Shown piece after piece: positions 55,389-64,000 of a stretch of 64,000 nucleotides of DNA. The first letter of the stretch is position 1; the number at the start of each line of letters is the position of its first letter. The position numbers were made by a program, and so were the translations under genes. Below the pieces are notes generated by a model. It was not told the DNA's origin. It ran no database searches and was given only the letters and a program-made list of their open reading frames with translations. This DNA comes from Mycolicibacterium cosmeticum (lineage in GTDB: Bacteria > Actinomycetota > Actinomycetes > Mycobacteriales > Mycobacteriaceae): positions 1 through 64,000 of the forward strand of contig JACPVS010000008.1 in NCBI GenBank assembly GCA_016197365.1, written 5' to 3'.

Positions 55389-56600
55389 TCAGCTCTTGAG
55401 GGCCATCCCCACCGTCGCGACCATGGCGTCGACGGCGAACTTGGGCTTCACGTTCGTCTCGAGCGCCTCCCGGCATGCCAACACCGCCTCGATGCACCGC
55501 AGCAATCTGTCGGGTGGTGCGTGCGCGGCCAGCGCGGCGATCTTCTCCTGCATATCGGGGTGGTTGGCCACCACCCCGCCGGCGCCCGCGGATACCACCA
55601 GCGCGTCGCGGAAGTAGGTCGCCAGGTCCATCAGCGCACGATCCAGTGCATCCCGCGAAGCGCGGGTCTGTCGCGACTTCTGCCGTTTCTCCAGATCTTT
55701 CATCGCGCCGGCCGCCCCGCGGATCGCCCCCGCGGCCCCCTTGCCGGTGCCGCCCGCGCCCAACGCGGTGCGCAGCTCGTCGGTTTCGCTCTCGTTGCGC
55801 CCGGCGGTCAAGGCCTTCGCCTCGGCCTCGGCCGTCGCCACCAATTCTTCGGCCGCGGCGTAGGCCCGACTCGGGGTGGCCGCATCGCGAGCCAGTCCCA
55901 GCGCGCGCTCGCGGCGCTGCCGGGCCTCCGGATCCGTCGCCAACCGCCGCGCCCGGCCGACGTGCCCGCCGCTGATCGAGGCCGCCCAGGTGGCGAGCTC
56001 CTCGGTCAGGCCGTCGTTGTCGACCAGCACCTGCGCGATGGCCTCCGCACGCGGTGTCACAAGCGCGATGTGTCGGCAACGGGAACGCAGGGTCACCGCG
56101 ATGTCCTCGGGATCCACCGACGGCGCGCAGAGCAGGAACACCGTTGACGGCGGCGGCTCCTCCACCACCTTGAGCAGCGCGTTGGCCGCGCCCTCGGTGA
56201 GCCGGTCGGCGTCCTCGACCACCACGATCTGCCAGCGACCGGTGCCCGGACGGCGTGACGCGATCTGCACGATGTCGCGCATCTCGGAGACACCGATGGA
56301 CAGACCTTCGGGGATGATGCGCCGCACGTCGCCGTGGGTGCCTGCCATCGTCGTGGTGCAGGCGCGGCATTCGCCGCAACCAGGTTCGCCCTCGGACTGA
56401 CACTGCAGCGCGGCCGCGAAACACACGGCAGCGATCGAGCGGCCGGACCCCGGCGGGCCCGTGATCAGCCACGCATGGGTCATCCCGCCCGCTGTGAGCC
56501 CGCTGTGAGCGGAATCACCACGTGCCGCGCGAGCGGCCGCCACCAATTCCGACGCCACGGCGTGTTGGCCCACCAGCCGCTCGAATACACCGCTTCCCAC
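55389..56600 (-). CDS. holB: DNA polymerase III delta prime subunit
   Basis: A clamp-loader subunit, 403 residues. ATPase fold with a Walker A-like GPPGSGRS in which Arg replaces the ATP-binding Lys, as expected for a non-hydrolysing delta prime; zinc module of four Cys (CQSEGEPGCGECRAC); VVVEDADRLTEGAANALLKVVEEPP; and the SRC motif in LRSRCRHI. A Gly/Ala-rich insert (about residues 270-300) is lineage-typical. GTG 56600 has a -10 TAGTGT 7 nt upstream. Equivalent to Rv3644c. Confidence 0.93.
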   Translation of the reverse strand: MGSGVFERLVGQHAVASELVAAARAARGDSAHSGLTAGGMTHAWLITGPPGSGRSIAAVCFAAALQCQSEGEPGCGECRACTTTMAGTHGDVRRIIPEGLSIGVSEMRDIVQIASRRPGTGRWQIVVVEDADRLTEGAANALLKVVEEPPPSTVFLLCAPSVDPEDIAVTLRSRCRHIALVTPRAEAIAQVLVDNDGLTEELATWAASISGGHVGRARRLATDPEARQRRERALGLARDAATPSRAYAAAEELVATAEAEAKALTAGRNESETDELRTALGAGGTGKGAAGAIRGAAGAMKDLEKRQKSRQTRASRDALDRALMDLATYFRDALVVSAGAGGVVANHPDMQEKIAALAAHAPPDRLLRCIEAVLACREALETNVKPKFAVDAMVATVGMALKS

Positions 56601-56607
56601 GGCACAG

Positions 56608-56613
56608 ACACTA
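56608..56613 (-). promoter_or_regulatory. -10 element, leaderless holB
   Basis: TAGTGT on the minus strand, 7 nt before GTG 56600. It supports the shorter start. Confidence 0.55.
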
Positions 56614-56668
56614 GTGGTGGGTCGCGACATGACCGAGAACTGCAGCGCATGAGGTCACACCTGACCGA

Positions 56669-56674
56669 TACGGT
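56669..56674 (+). promoter_or_regulatory. -10 element, leaderless adenylate cyclase
   Basis: TACGGT, exactly 6 nt before GTG 56681. Confidence 0.6.
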
Positions 56675-56680
56675 AAACGG

Positions 56681-58285
56681 GTGACCACGGCCTCCAATCC
56701 GATCGGGCGAATCAACGCATTCGTCCGCTGGGTGGCGCGCACGCCGTGGCCAGTGTTCACCCTGGGCATGGTGCAGTCCGACATCATCGGCGCATTGTTC
56801 GTCCTAGGCTTCCTCCGGTTCGGCCTGCCCGCCGAGGACCGCATCCAGCTACAGGACCTGCCTGCGTTCAATCTGGCGGTCTTTCTCGGCTACCTGTTCG
56901 TGGCGTTCACCGTCGGCGCCTACCTGAGCCTGCGGCTGCTGCTGCCGGTCATCCGCTGGCAGCGCCGCGACACCCTGCTCGCCGACGGCGACCCCACCAT
57001 CACCGGGCTGGCCCGGGTCCGCGCGCTCAAGATGCCGTTCTACCGGACCCTGATCAGCGTCTCGAACTGGATGCTCGGCTCCATCGTGTTCATCGCCGCC
57101 AGCTGGCCGGTGGCCAGCAAGTCCGCGCCCGTCGTCGCCGTGGCCACCGCACTGGGTGCCACCGCCACCGCCATCATCGGATACCTGCAGTCCGAGCGCG
57201 TGCTGCGCCCCGTCGCCGTCGCCGCGCTGCGCGGCGGGGTACCGGAGAACTTCCGTGCGCCCGGGGTCATCCTGCGCCAGGTGCTCACCTGGGTGCTGTC
57301 CACCGGGGTGCCGCTGCTGGCCATCGTGCTCGCGTTGGTGGCCAGCAAGTTCGCCATCCTCACCGCGCCCGCCGAACGCCTGAACACCCCACTGCTGCTG
57401 CTGGCCATCGCCGCCCTGGTCATCGGGCTGGCAGGCACGGTGCTGGTGGCCATGTCCATCGCCGACCCGCTGCGCCAGCTGCGCTGGGCGCTCGGTGAGG
57501 TGCAACGCGGCAACTACAACGCACACATGCAGATCTACGACGCCAGCGAGCTGGGCCTGCTACAGGCCGGTTTCAACGACATGGTCCGTGACCTGGCCGA
57601 ACGGCAGCGGCTGCGGGACCTGTTCGGCCGCTATGTGGGCGAGGACGTCGCTCGCCGGGCCCTGGAACGCGGCACCGAGCTCGGTGGCCAAGAACGCGAT
57701 GTCGCAGTGCTTTTCGTCGATCTGGTGGGTTCGACGAAGCTGGCCTCGACCATCCCGGCCTCCGAAGTGGTGAACCTGCTCAACGAGTTCTTCCGCGTCA
57801 TCGTCGACACCGTGAACAAGCACGGTGGCTTCGTCAACAAATTCCAGGGGGACGCCGCGCTGGCCATCTTCGGCGCCCCGATCGAGCATCCCGATGCCTC
57901 CGGCGCTGCGCTCGCCGCCTCCCGGGAGCTGCACGACGAACTGGTGAACGTGTTGGGGCAGACCGAGTTCGGGATCGGCGTGTCCGCGGGACGGGCCATC
58001 GCCGGGCACATCGGCGCGCAGGCCCGGTTCGAGTACACCGTGATCGGTGATCCGGTCAACGAGGCCGCCCGGCTGACCGAGCTGGCCAAGCTGGAGACCG
58101 GCCACGTCCTGGCCTCGGCGATCGCGGTCAGCGGCGCGCTGGACGCCGAGGCGCTGTGCTGGGACGTCGGCGAGATCGTCGAACTGCGCGGCCGGGTCGC
58201 GCCCACCCAGCTGGCCAGGCCGCTGGTGCGGTCCAGCCCGAGCGGACGCATCCAGATCGGGCAGGACGCGAACCGGGGCGGCTAA
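56681..58285 (+). CDS. Membrane adenylate cyclase, class III, with HAMP
   Basis: A 534-residue cyclase like Rv3645. Six hydrophobic segments in residues about 20-255 form the membrane domain, then a HAMP linker (about 250-305) and the class III cyclase domain (about 325-500). Metal aspartates are in FVDLVGST and FQGDAALAIFG, substrate Lys in VNKFQGD, and the transition-state Asn/Arg pair in IGDPVNEAARL, so it should be active as an ATP cyclase. In M. tuberculosis, Rv3645 has been linked to cAMP control of fatty-acid use and drug tolerance. Convergent with topA (4-base overlap). Confidence 0.93.
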   Translation: MTTASNPIGRINAFVRWVARTPWPVFTLGMVQSDIIGALFVLGFLRFGLPAEDRIQLQDLPAFNLAVFLGYLFVAFTVGAYLSLRLLLPVIRWQRRDTLLADGDPTITGLARVRALKMPFYRTLISVSNWMLGSIVFIAASWPVASKSAPVVAVATALGATATAIIGYLQSERVLRPVAVAALRGGVPENFRAPGVILRQVLTWVLSTGVPLLAIVLALVASKFAILTAPAERLNTPLLLLAIAALVIGLAGTVLVAMSIADPLRQLRWALGEVQRGNYNAHMQIYDASELGLLQAGFNDMVRDLAERQRLRDLFGRYVGEDVARRALERGTELGGQERDVAVLFVDLVGSTKLASTIPASEVVNLLNEFFRVIVDTVNKHGGFVNKFQGDAALAIFGAPIEHPDASGAALAASRELHDELVNVLGQTEFGIGVSAGRAIAGHIGAQARFEYTVIGDPVNEAARLTELAKLETGHVLASAIAVSGALDAEALCWDVGEIVELRGRVAPTQLARPLVRSSPSGRIQIGQDANRGG

Positions 58286-61107
58286 GCCTTCTTGGCGGCT
58301 TTCTTCGCCGGAGCCTTCTTGGCCGGCGTCTTCTTCGCGGCGGCCTTCTTGGCCGGCGTCTTCTTGGCGGCCTTCTTCACCGGCCCACGCGCCCGGCGAT
58401 CGGCGAGCAGCTCCGAAGCCCGCGCATCGGTGATCGACAGCACGTCATCACCCTTGCGCAGGCTGGCATTGGTCTCACCGTCGGTGACGTACGGGCCGAA
58501 ACGGCCGTCCTTGATCACCATCGGCTTCTCCGACACCGGGTCATTGCCGAGTTCGCGCAGCGGCGGTGTGGCAGCACCCTGACGGCCGCGCCGCTTGGGC
58601 TCGGCGTAGATCTTGAGCGCCTCGTCGAGGGTGACGGTGAACATCTGCTCTTCGGTCGCCAAGGACCGGGAGTCCGTGCCGCGTTTGAGATACGGGCCGT
58701 AGCGGCCGTTCTGCGCGGTGATCTCCTCGTTGTTGGCCGGGTCGACGCCGACGACGCGGGGCAGCGAAAGCAGCCGCAGCGCATCCTCCAGGGTGACGGT
58801 CTCCAGGTCCATGGTGCGCAGCAGCGAACCGGTGCGCGGCTTGGGGCCCGTCGGCTTCTTGCCCTTCTTCGCCGTGACCCCATCTTCGGGATCCTCCGGT
58901 GGCTCGGGCAGCACCTCGGTGACGTAGGGACCGTAGCGCCCGTCCCTGGCCAGGATCTCGTGCCCGGATTCCGGGTCGATACCGAGGGAGCGGCCCTCTT
59001 GCGGTGTGGCGAAAGCCTTTTCGGCGAGTTCGAGGGTCAGCTCGTCGGGAGTCAGCTCATCCTTGAGATTGGCGCGCTGCGGCTTGAGCTCCCCGGGGTT
59101 TTCGTCGTCGGCGACCATCCGCTCCAGGTACGGGCCGTTACGGCCGACGCGGACGTTGATGGCGCGGCCTTCGTCGTCGTCAAAGAGCTTGATGGAGTTG
59201 ACAACCCGAGCGTCGATGCCCTCCAGGTTGCCGCCGACCAGTTGCTTGAGTCCGCCGGCGCGGGCGATGGATCCGTCCACGCCATGCTCGCCACCGAAGT
59301 AGAAGTTGTTGAGCCAGTTGGTCCGTCGCTCGTTGCCGGAGGCAATCTCGTCGAGCTCGTCCTCCATGGCGGCGGTGAAGTCGTAGTCGACCAGCCGGCC
59401 GAAGTGCTGCTCCAGCAACCCGATGACGGCGAACGCCACCCAGGACGGCACCAGGGCGCTGCCCTTCTTGTGCACGTAGCCGCGATCCTGGATGGTCTTG
59501 ATGATCGACGAGTACGTCGACGGCCGCCCGATACCGAGGTCTTCGAGCGCCTTGATCAGCGAGGCCTCGGTGTAGCGGGCCGGGGGCGAGGTGGTGTGCC
59601 CGTCGGCGGTCAGGCCGGTGGCGTCGACGCGCTGGCCCTGCGTGAGGTTCGGCAGCCGGCTCTCGGCGTCGTCGGCCTCGCCACCGGCCTGCTCGTCGAG
59701 ACTCTCGACGTAGGCCTTCAGGAACCCGGCGAAGGTGATGGTGCGGCCCGAGGCGTTGAAGACGACCTGCTCGCCCGTGCGGGCGTTGCCCGAGATCCGC
59801 AGGCTGAGCGTGGTGCCGCGGGCGTCGGCCATCTGGGAGGCGACGGTGCGCTGCCAGATCAGCTCGTAGAGCCGGAACTCGTCGGTGTCCAGGGCGCTGT
59901 GCAGCTGGCCCGGGGTCTGGAAGACGTCACCGGCGGGCCGGATGGCCTCGTGCGCCTCCTGCGCGTTCTTCACCTTGCGGGTGTACTGGCGCGGCGACGG
60001 GTGCACGTACTCGGCGCCGTAGAGCTGGCTGGCCTGGTTGCGTGCCGCGTTGATGGCCGACTCCGACAGCGTCGTCGAGTCGGTACGCATGTAGGTGATG
60101 TAGCCGTTTTCGTACAGCCGCTGCGCGATGCTCATGGTCCGCTCCGAGGAGAACCGCAGCTTGCGGCCGGCCTCCTGCTGCAGCGTCGACGTCATGAACG
60201 GCGGGTAGGGCTTACGCGTGTAGGGCTTCTGCTCCACCGACGACACCGCGAGCTGCTCGCCGCGCAGCCCGCCGGCCAGGGCGTTGGCGGCGGCCTCGTC
60301 GAGCACGAGCACCTCGTCGGGGCGTTTCACCGCACCGAGCGAGTCGAAATCGCGCCCGCTGGCGACCCGGCGACCGTCGACAGAGTTGAGCTTGGCGGTG
60401 AACTTGGGCGGCGACGCCGACGGGTCGGAGACCGACGCGTCGAGTTCGGCGGTGACGTCCCAGTAGCCGGCGCTACGGAACGCCATGCGCTCCCGCTCGC
60501 GCGACACGATGATGCGGGTGGCCACGGACTGCACCCGGCCGGCCGACAGTTTGGGCGCGACCTTCTTCCACAGCACGGGCGACACCTCGTAGCCGTACAG
60601 GCGGTCGAGGATGCGGCGGGTTTCCTGCGCGTCGACCAGAGCGATGTCGAGGTCGCGGGGATTCTCGGCGGCGGCCCGAATGGCGGATTCGGTGATCTCG
60701 TGGAACACCATCCGCTTGACGGGGATGCGGGGCTTCAGCGTCTCCAGCAGGTGCCAGGCGATGGCCTCACCCTCGCGGTCACCGTCTGTCGCCAGATAGA
60801 GCTCGTCGACGCCCTTGAGGAGGTCCTTGAGTTCGGTGACGGTGGCCTTTTTATCCGGGCTGACGATATAGAGGGGTTCGAAGTTGTCATCGACGTTGAC
60901 GCCGAGTCGGGCCCACGGTTCGGATTTGTATTTGGCCGGGACGTCGGCGGCATTGCGCGGAAGGTCGCGAATATGCCCGCGCGAGGATTCCACGACGTAG
61001 TTGGAGCCGAGGTAGCCGGCGATTTTGCGCGCCTTCGTCGGCGACTCGACTATGACGAGCCGCCGTACGTTACCGGCGCCTCCCGGGCTCCGGTCCTCGT
61101 CAGCCAC
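58282..61107 (-). CDS. topA: DNA topoisomerase I (type IA)
   Basis: Relaxes negative supercoils. The 941-residue enzyme has the N-terminal Toprim domain (RRLVIVESPTKARKIAGYLG), the active-site tyrosine in GYITYMRTDSTTLS, and in place of zinc fingers the mycobacterial C-terminal repeats (Topo_C_Rpt: GRYGPYV/L-type units are visible four times). It ends in a Lys/Ala/Pro-rich basic tail of about 40 residues that helps DNA binding. GTG start with a GGAGAG ribosome site about 9 nt upstream. Equivalent to Rv3646c. Confidence 0.96.
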   Translation of the reverse strand: MADEDRSPGGAGNVRRLVIVESPTKARKIAGYLGSNYVVESSRGHIRDLPRNAADVPAKYKSEPWARLGVNVDDNFEPLYIVSPDKKATVTELKDLLKGVDELYLATDGDREGEAIAWHLLETLKPRIPVKRMVFHEITESAIRAAAENPRDLDIALVDAQETRRILDRLYGYEVSPVLWKKVAPKLSAGRVQSVATRIIVSRERERMAFRSAGYWDVTAELDASVSDPSASPPKFTAKLNSVDGRRVASGRDFDSLGAVKRPDEVLVLDEAAANALAGGLRGEQLAVSSVEQKPYTRKPYPPFMTSTLQQEAGRKLRFSSERTMSIAQRLYENGYITYMRTDSTTLSESAINAARNQASQLYGAEYVHPSPRQYTRKVKNAQEAHEAIRPAGDVFQTPGQLHSALDTDEFRLYELIWQRTVASQMADARGTTLSLRISGNARTGEQVVFNASGRTITFAGFLKAYVESLDEQAGGEADDAESRLPNLTQGQRVDATGLTADGHTTSPPARYTEASLIKALEDLGIGRPSTYSSIIKTIQDRGYVHKKGSALVPSWVAFAVIGLLEQHFGRLVDYDFTAAMEDELDEIASGNERRTNWLNNFYFGGEHGVDGSIARAGGLKQLVGGNLEGIDARVVNSIKLFDDDEGRAINVRVGRNGPYLERMVADDENPGELKPQRANLKDELTPDELTLELAEKAFATPQEGRSLGIDPESGHEILARDGRYGPYVTEVLPEPPEDPEDGVTAKKGKKPTGPKPRTGSLLRTMDLETVTLEDALRLLSLPRVVGVDPANNEEITAQNGRYGPYLKRGTDSRSLATEEQMFTVTLDEALKIYAEPKRRGRQGAATPPLRELGNDPVSEKPMVIKDGRFGPYVTDGETNASLRKGDDVLSITDARASELLADRRARGPVKKAAKKTPAKKAAAKKTPAKKAPAKKAAKKA

Positions 61108-61210
61108 CTGCTTTTACTCTCCAGTTCTCTGCGCGTGTCCAGCGCGTTGGCAACTGACAATTTCGCACCCCACGCGTACCAACGCAAACCGGCTCGCCCG
61201 TGACATGTCC

Positions 61211-61789
61211 TTATATTCGGGGCCACTGCGCGAACGCGTCGGTGTCCCCCGGAGGTTCCCCAACCGTCTCTACCAGGCGTGACAGCCGTCTGCGGCCACT
61301 GATTCGCAGGGCTGGACGGGACCCTCTGGTACCGATCAGAGTGGGCGCAATTCCCACCCGCATGAGGGCCGCGGCAAGGGCGGCATGGGTGTCGGGCGCG
61401 TGCGGATCCAGGCCCAGCAGGTATCGGTCGGCCTCCGGCCGTCCGTCCGCCAGCGCCCAGGCCCGCAGCTCGCGAGGGCCGGGCAGCCACTGCGCGGGCA
61501 CCGTCTTGACCGCACCCCTGGTCCACTCCCTGGCCAGCCCGGCCAGGCGGTTGTCCATGCCGGTACGGACCAGCGGGTTGTTCTCGTCGGTCCGGGCGAT
61601 CTCGGCCACCAGGCCGGCCTCGGTGATCATCTCGGCCAGGCCTTCGGCACGCCAGAGCCGGTCGATGACCACCGACAACCGTGCCTCATCACCGGAGATC
61701 ACCACCTGGCCGGAAGCCGCGAGAATCCCCGTGAGGTCGGCCACCTGCGGTGGTATCGACTCAGCCGAGAAGAACGACAGCTGGCTCAC
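61211..61789 (-). CDS. Conserved hypothetical protein (Rv3647c family)
   Basis: A 192-residue soluble protein, same length as Rv3647c and in the same topA-cspA interval. Domain unknown; the middle reads LREWTR-type Arg/Trp-rich helices (LAREWTRGAVKTVPAQWLPGPRELRAWALADG) split by prolines, and the end SGRRRLSRLVE is basic. Conservation beside topA suggests a nucleic-acid link, but nothing in the sequence proves it. GTG start with a leaderless promoter. Confidence 0.8.
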   Translation of the reverse strand: MSQLSFFSAESIPPQVADLTGILAASGQVVISGDEARLSVVIDRLWRAEGLAEMITEAGLVAEIARTDENNPLVRTGMDNRLAGLAREWTRGAVKTVPAQWLPGPRELRAWALADGRPEADRYLLGLDPHAPDTHAALAAALMRVGIAPTLIGTRGSRPALRISGRRRLSRLVETVGEPPGDTDAFAQWPRI

Positions 61790-61796
61790 ACGCTCG

Positions 61797-61802
61797 ACAC
61801 TA
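61797..61802 (-). promoter_or_regulatory. -10 element, leaderless Rv3647c-like gene
   Basis: TAGTGT on the minus strand, 7 nt before GTG 61789. The identical hexamer and spacing occur at holB. Confidence 0.55.
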
Positions 61803-61817
61803 ACGGCGCCGTAAACG

Positions 61818-61847
61818 AAAACGCCCCCGGCGTGGCCGGGGGTGTTT
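61818..61847 (-). terminator. Intrinsic terminator after cspA
   Basis: CCCCCGGC (61824-61831), loop GTG, GCCGGGGG (61835-61842). Outer A/T and C/G pairs lengthen the stem to about 13 pairs with one weak pair. On the minus strand it is followed by the T-rich CGTTTTCGTTT. It lies 17 bases past the cspA stop and is the clearest intrinsic terminator in the window. Confidence 0.8.
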
Positions 61848-61864
61848 CGTCAGACTGTGCTAGA

Positions 61865-62068
61865 TCAGACGGCGCGAACGCCGGTGGCCTGGGGGCCCTT
61901 GGGGCTCTGGCCGACCTCGAACTCAACCTTCTGGTTTTCTTCCAGGGTGCGGAAGCCCGACCCCTGGATTTCCGTGTAGTGGACGAAAACATCGGCGGAG
62001 CCGTCCTCGGGGGCGATGAAGCCGAAGCCCTTCTCCGCGTTGAACCACTTCACAGTTCCCTGTGGCAT
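61865..62068 (-). CDS. cspA: Cold-shock protein A
   Basis: A 67-residue single cold-shock domain that binds single-stranded RNA and DNA as an RNA chaperone. RNP1 is KGFGFI and RNP2 VFVHY, with the usual N-terminal [10 protein letters not shown] start; a GAAGGA purine run lies about 12-17 nt upstream in a long, structured leader. Followed by a strong terminator, so it is monocistronic. Equivalent to Rv3648c. Confidence 0.97.
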   Translation of the reverse strand: MPQGTVKWFNAEKGFGFIAPEDGSADVFVHYTEIQGSGFRTLEENQKVEFEVGQSPKGPQATGVRAV

Positions 62069-62363
62069 TTTCCGTACATTCCTTCTCTTACCGGGTGCGG
62101 TTCACCGACTTCCGGTGTACCGGGCCCGTTCCGACCGCCAATCCTTCGTGGAGTCGCCGGAACGTGACCCGACCTACAACCCTCGCAGGAACCGCGATCG
62201 CAACGACGATCCTGCGAGTGCGAGAACACGAACACAGAAGCTGCGACCGCGATTAGTCAATCATGTTCAGAGCGCCTACAACAGTGTCGGCACGATCCGG
62301 TAGTTAACAATTCACCTGGGGACACGTCCCCGGAATCTCCCCGGAATTTGAGAACGGAAGCAG
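62069..62363. other. cspA leader and divergent cspA/helicase control region
   Basis: No gene is seen in these 295 bases. It must hold the cspA promoter and leader (minus) and the helicase promoter (plus). It contains a 9-base inverted repeat at 62182-62218 and, on the minus strand, a TTGACT that could be a -35 (in the GATTAGTCAATC stretch near 62251-62262), but I could not pair it with a good -10. Confidence 0.5.
62182..62218. repeat. Inverted repeat in the cspA upstream region
   Basis: CTCGCAGGA (62182-62190) and TCCTGCGAG (62210-62218) are perfect complements with a 19-base spacer that includes the palindromic core CGATCG. It lies about 115-150 bases before the cspA ATG, within the range of long cold-shock leaders, so it may be a leader hairpin or an operator. 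Confidence 0.5.
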
Positions 62364-64000
62364 GTGAGCGGATCAGTGGCCGAATCGGGATCTCAATTCG
62401 GGCGCGAACTGCTGGCCCGTGCGCTGGAAGGCACTGCCCCCGACGAACATCCGCTGCGGCACGTCACCGATCTGCCCGCGCGCCGCGCCCAGGGCCGGCC
62501 GTGGCCGCAGTGGGCTCCCGACGAGGTGGTCGCGGCGTACGCGGAGCGCGGGATCACCGGATTGTGGTCACACCAACTGGCGGCCGCGGAGTTGGCCCAT
62601 CAGGGTCGTCACGTGATGGTGTCGACCGGCACGGCGTCGGGCAAGTCGCTGGCCTATCAACTGCCGATTCTGACGGCGATGTCGGAGAACCGCCAGGCCA
62701 GAGCGTTGTATCTGGCGCCGACCAAGGCGCTGGGCCACGATCAGCTGCGCGCCGCGCAGGCCCTCACCTCGGCGGCGGAAACGCTGCGCGACATTGCGCC
62801 GAGCGCCTACGACGGCGACGCCACCACCGAGATGCGGCGCTTCGCCAGGGAGCGGTCGCGGTGGATCTTCTCCAACCCCGACATGATCCATCTGTCGTTG
62901 CTGCGCAACCACGCTCGGTGGGCGGTGTTCCTGCGCAACCTCACCTACATCGTGGTCGACGAGTGTCACTACTACCGTGGCATCTTCGGGTCGAATGTGG
63001 CGATGGTGTTGCGTCGGCTGCTGCGCCTCTGCGAGCGATATTCGGGGACTCCCACCGTCATCTTCGCCAGCGCCACAACGGCACTCCCGGGTGAGACCGC
63101 CGCAGAACTGATCGGCCAGACCGTCGTCCCCGTGACCGACGACGGGTCACCGCAGGGCGGGCGCACCATCGCCCTGTGGGAGCCGGCCCTGCTGGGGGAT
63201 CTCGTCGGTGAGAACGGCGCCCCGGTGCGGCGATCGGCGGGCGCGGAGGCCGCGCGGGTGATGGCCGACCTGATGGCCGAGGGGGCACGCACCCTGACGT
63301 TCGTGCGTTCCCGGCGAGGTGCCGAGCTGACCGCACTCGCCGCGCGGGCCCGGCTCGAGGACATCGCGCCGCACATCGCCGACCGGGTCGCCTCCTACCG
63401 CGCCGGCTATCTCGCCGAGGATCGCCGCGAGCTGGAACACGCTCTGTCCGAGGGAGATCTGCGCGGGCTCGCCACCACGAACGCACTGGAACTCGGCGTC
63501 GACATCGCGGGACTGGACGCCGTCGTGCTGGCCGGCTTCCCCGGCACCGTCACGTCGTTCTGGCAGCAGGCCGGCCGTTCGGGGCGGCGGGGCCAGAGTG
63601 CGCTGATCGTGCTGATCGCCAGGGACGACCCCCTGGACACCTACCTGGTGCACCATCCGGAGGCGCTGCTGGACAAGCCGATCGAGCGGGTGGTGATCGA
63701 CCCGGCCAATCCGCACGTGCTGGGCCCGCAGCTGCTGTGTGCGGCCACCGAAGTGCCCCTGACCGATGGCGAGGTGCGAGCCTGGAGCGCCGAGGCGGTG
63801 GCCGCCGAATTGGTCGACGACGGGTTGTTGCGGCGCAGGCCGAGCGGGTACTTCCCCGCGCCCGGCGTCGATCCGCATCACGCGGTCGACATCCGGGGTG
63901 GGTCCGGCGGCCAGATCGCCATCCTGGAGGACGGCACCGGCCGCATGCTGGGCACCACCGGCACCGGCCAGGCACCGGCCGCCATCCATCCCGGCGCCGT
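62364..64000 (+). CDS. DEAD/DEAH-box helicase, SftH/Rv3649 type (partial)
   Basis: The first 545 codons of a superfamily II helicase; the gene runs off the window. Motif I is STGTASGKSLAY, motif II VVDECHYY (DECH), motif III ASATT, and the second RecA domain has LELGVDIAGLDAVV and QQAGRSGRRGQS (motif VI). This is the Hrq1/SftH-like group, in which mycobacterial SftH is a 3'-to-5' DNA translocase and helicase with a C-terminal DUF1998 domain (not yet reached here). GTG 62364 is the first start; GTG 62376 has a better-spaced AGGTGA and may be the true one. Confidence 0.88.
   Translation, partial: MSGSVAESGSQFGRELLARALEGTAPDEHPLRHVTDLPARRAQGRPWPQWAPDEVVAAYAERGITGLWSHQLAAAELAHQGRHVMVSTGTASGKSLAYQLPILTAMSENRQARALYLAPTKALGHDQLRAAQALTSAAETLRDIAPSAYDGDATTEMRRFARERSRWIFSNPDMIHLSLLRNHARWAVFLRNLTYIVVDECHYYRGIFGSNVAMVLRRLLRLCERYSGTPTVIFASATTALPGETAAELIGQTVVPVTDDGSPQGGRTIALWEPALLGDLVGENGAPVRRSAGAEAARVMADLMAEGARTLTFVRSRRGAELTALAARARLEDIAPHIADRVASYRAGYLAEDRRELEHALSEGDLRGLATTNALELGVDIAGLDAVVLAGFPGTVTSFWQQAGRSGRRGQSALIVLIARDDPLDTYLVHHPEALLDKPIERVVIDPANPHVLGPQLLCAATEVPLTDGEVRAWSAEAVAAELVDDGLLRRRPSGYFPAPGVDPHHAVDIRGGSGGQIAILEDGTGRMLGTTGTGQAPAAIHPGA

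Noticed and set aside
58156..61203. Very long open frame (about 1015 codons) on the plus strand
   Set aside because: It is antisense to topA, which has full family motifs. The product is a low-complexity Gly/Arg/Val-rich shadow typical of high-GC DNA.

Overview
The window is chromosomal DNA from a high-GC actinobacterium of the Mycobacterium / Mycolicibacterium type. The evidence is gene order that follows the M. tuberculosis core chromosome (as I remember it, from lysS Rv3598c to the helicase Rv3649), frequent GTG starts, and many leaderless promoters (TANNNT 6-8 nt before a start codon). The ureide and sugar-acid genes favour an environmental fast-grower over the tuberculosis complex. I see no phage, insertion sequence, CRISPR array or rRNA; there is one tRNA.

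Layout. (1) 252-12561: a nearly unbroken minus-strand block, ftsH-folE-folP1-folB-folK-DUF3180-Pro-rich membrane protein-Rossmann protein-panC-panD-coaX, then lysS. It covers folate and pantothenate/CoA supply plus protein quality control. A D-serine/D-threonine-type PLP enzyme sits between coaX and lysS. (2) 12692-21288: epoxide hydrolase, LpqG-type lipoprotein, a molybdopterin oxidoreductase, then hpt-tilS-zinc metalloprotease-dacB and, divergently, ppa. (3) 21371-40120: an accessory block. It has two ureide genes, a nine-gene minus-strand operon (peptide-type ABC transporter, TSUP permease, IclR regulator, glucarate dehydratase, 2-hydroxyacid dehydrogenase), LysR and TetR regulators, and a second operon with glucarate dehydratase, KdgD and a semialdehyde dehydrogenase. 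Together these can take glucarate-type acids to 2-oxoglutarate. (4) 40242-47751: a tightly packed plus-strand operon. A 1292-residue Pls-type membrane peptide synthetase with a lysine-like specificity code is followed by an M1 metallopeptidase, a flippase-like membrane protein, polyprenyl-phosphate galactosamine synthase (PpgS) and its small membrane partner. (5) 47745-55239: TetR, D-aminoacylase-like amidohydrolase, GalE1 epimerase, GT-C-like membrane protein and a TetR/acyltransferase divergent pair. (6) 55245-64000: tRNA-Thr(CGU), DNA polymerase III delta prime, membrane adenylate cyclase, topA, Rv3647c-like protein, cspA and the start of an SftH-type helicase.

The most interesting system is in region 4: an apparent epsilon-poly-lysine-type synthetase, translationally coupled to a zinc aminopeptidase and in one operon with an arabinogalactan galactosamine-donor synthase. 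This suggests a cationic amino-acid polymer or decoration made at the cell envelope. All functional statements come from reading the sequence and remembered family knowledge; no database search was run.
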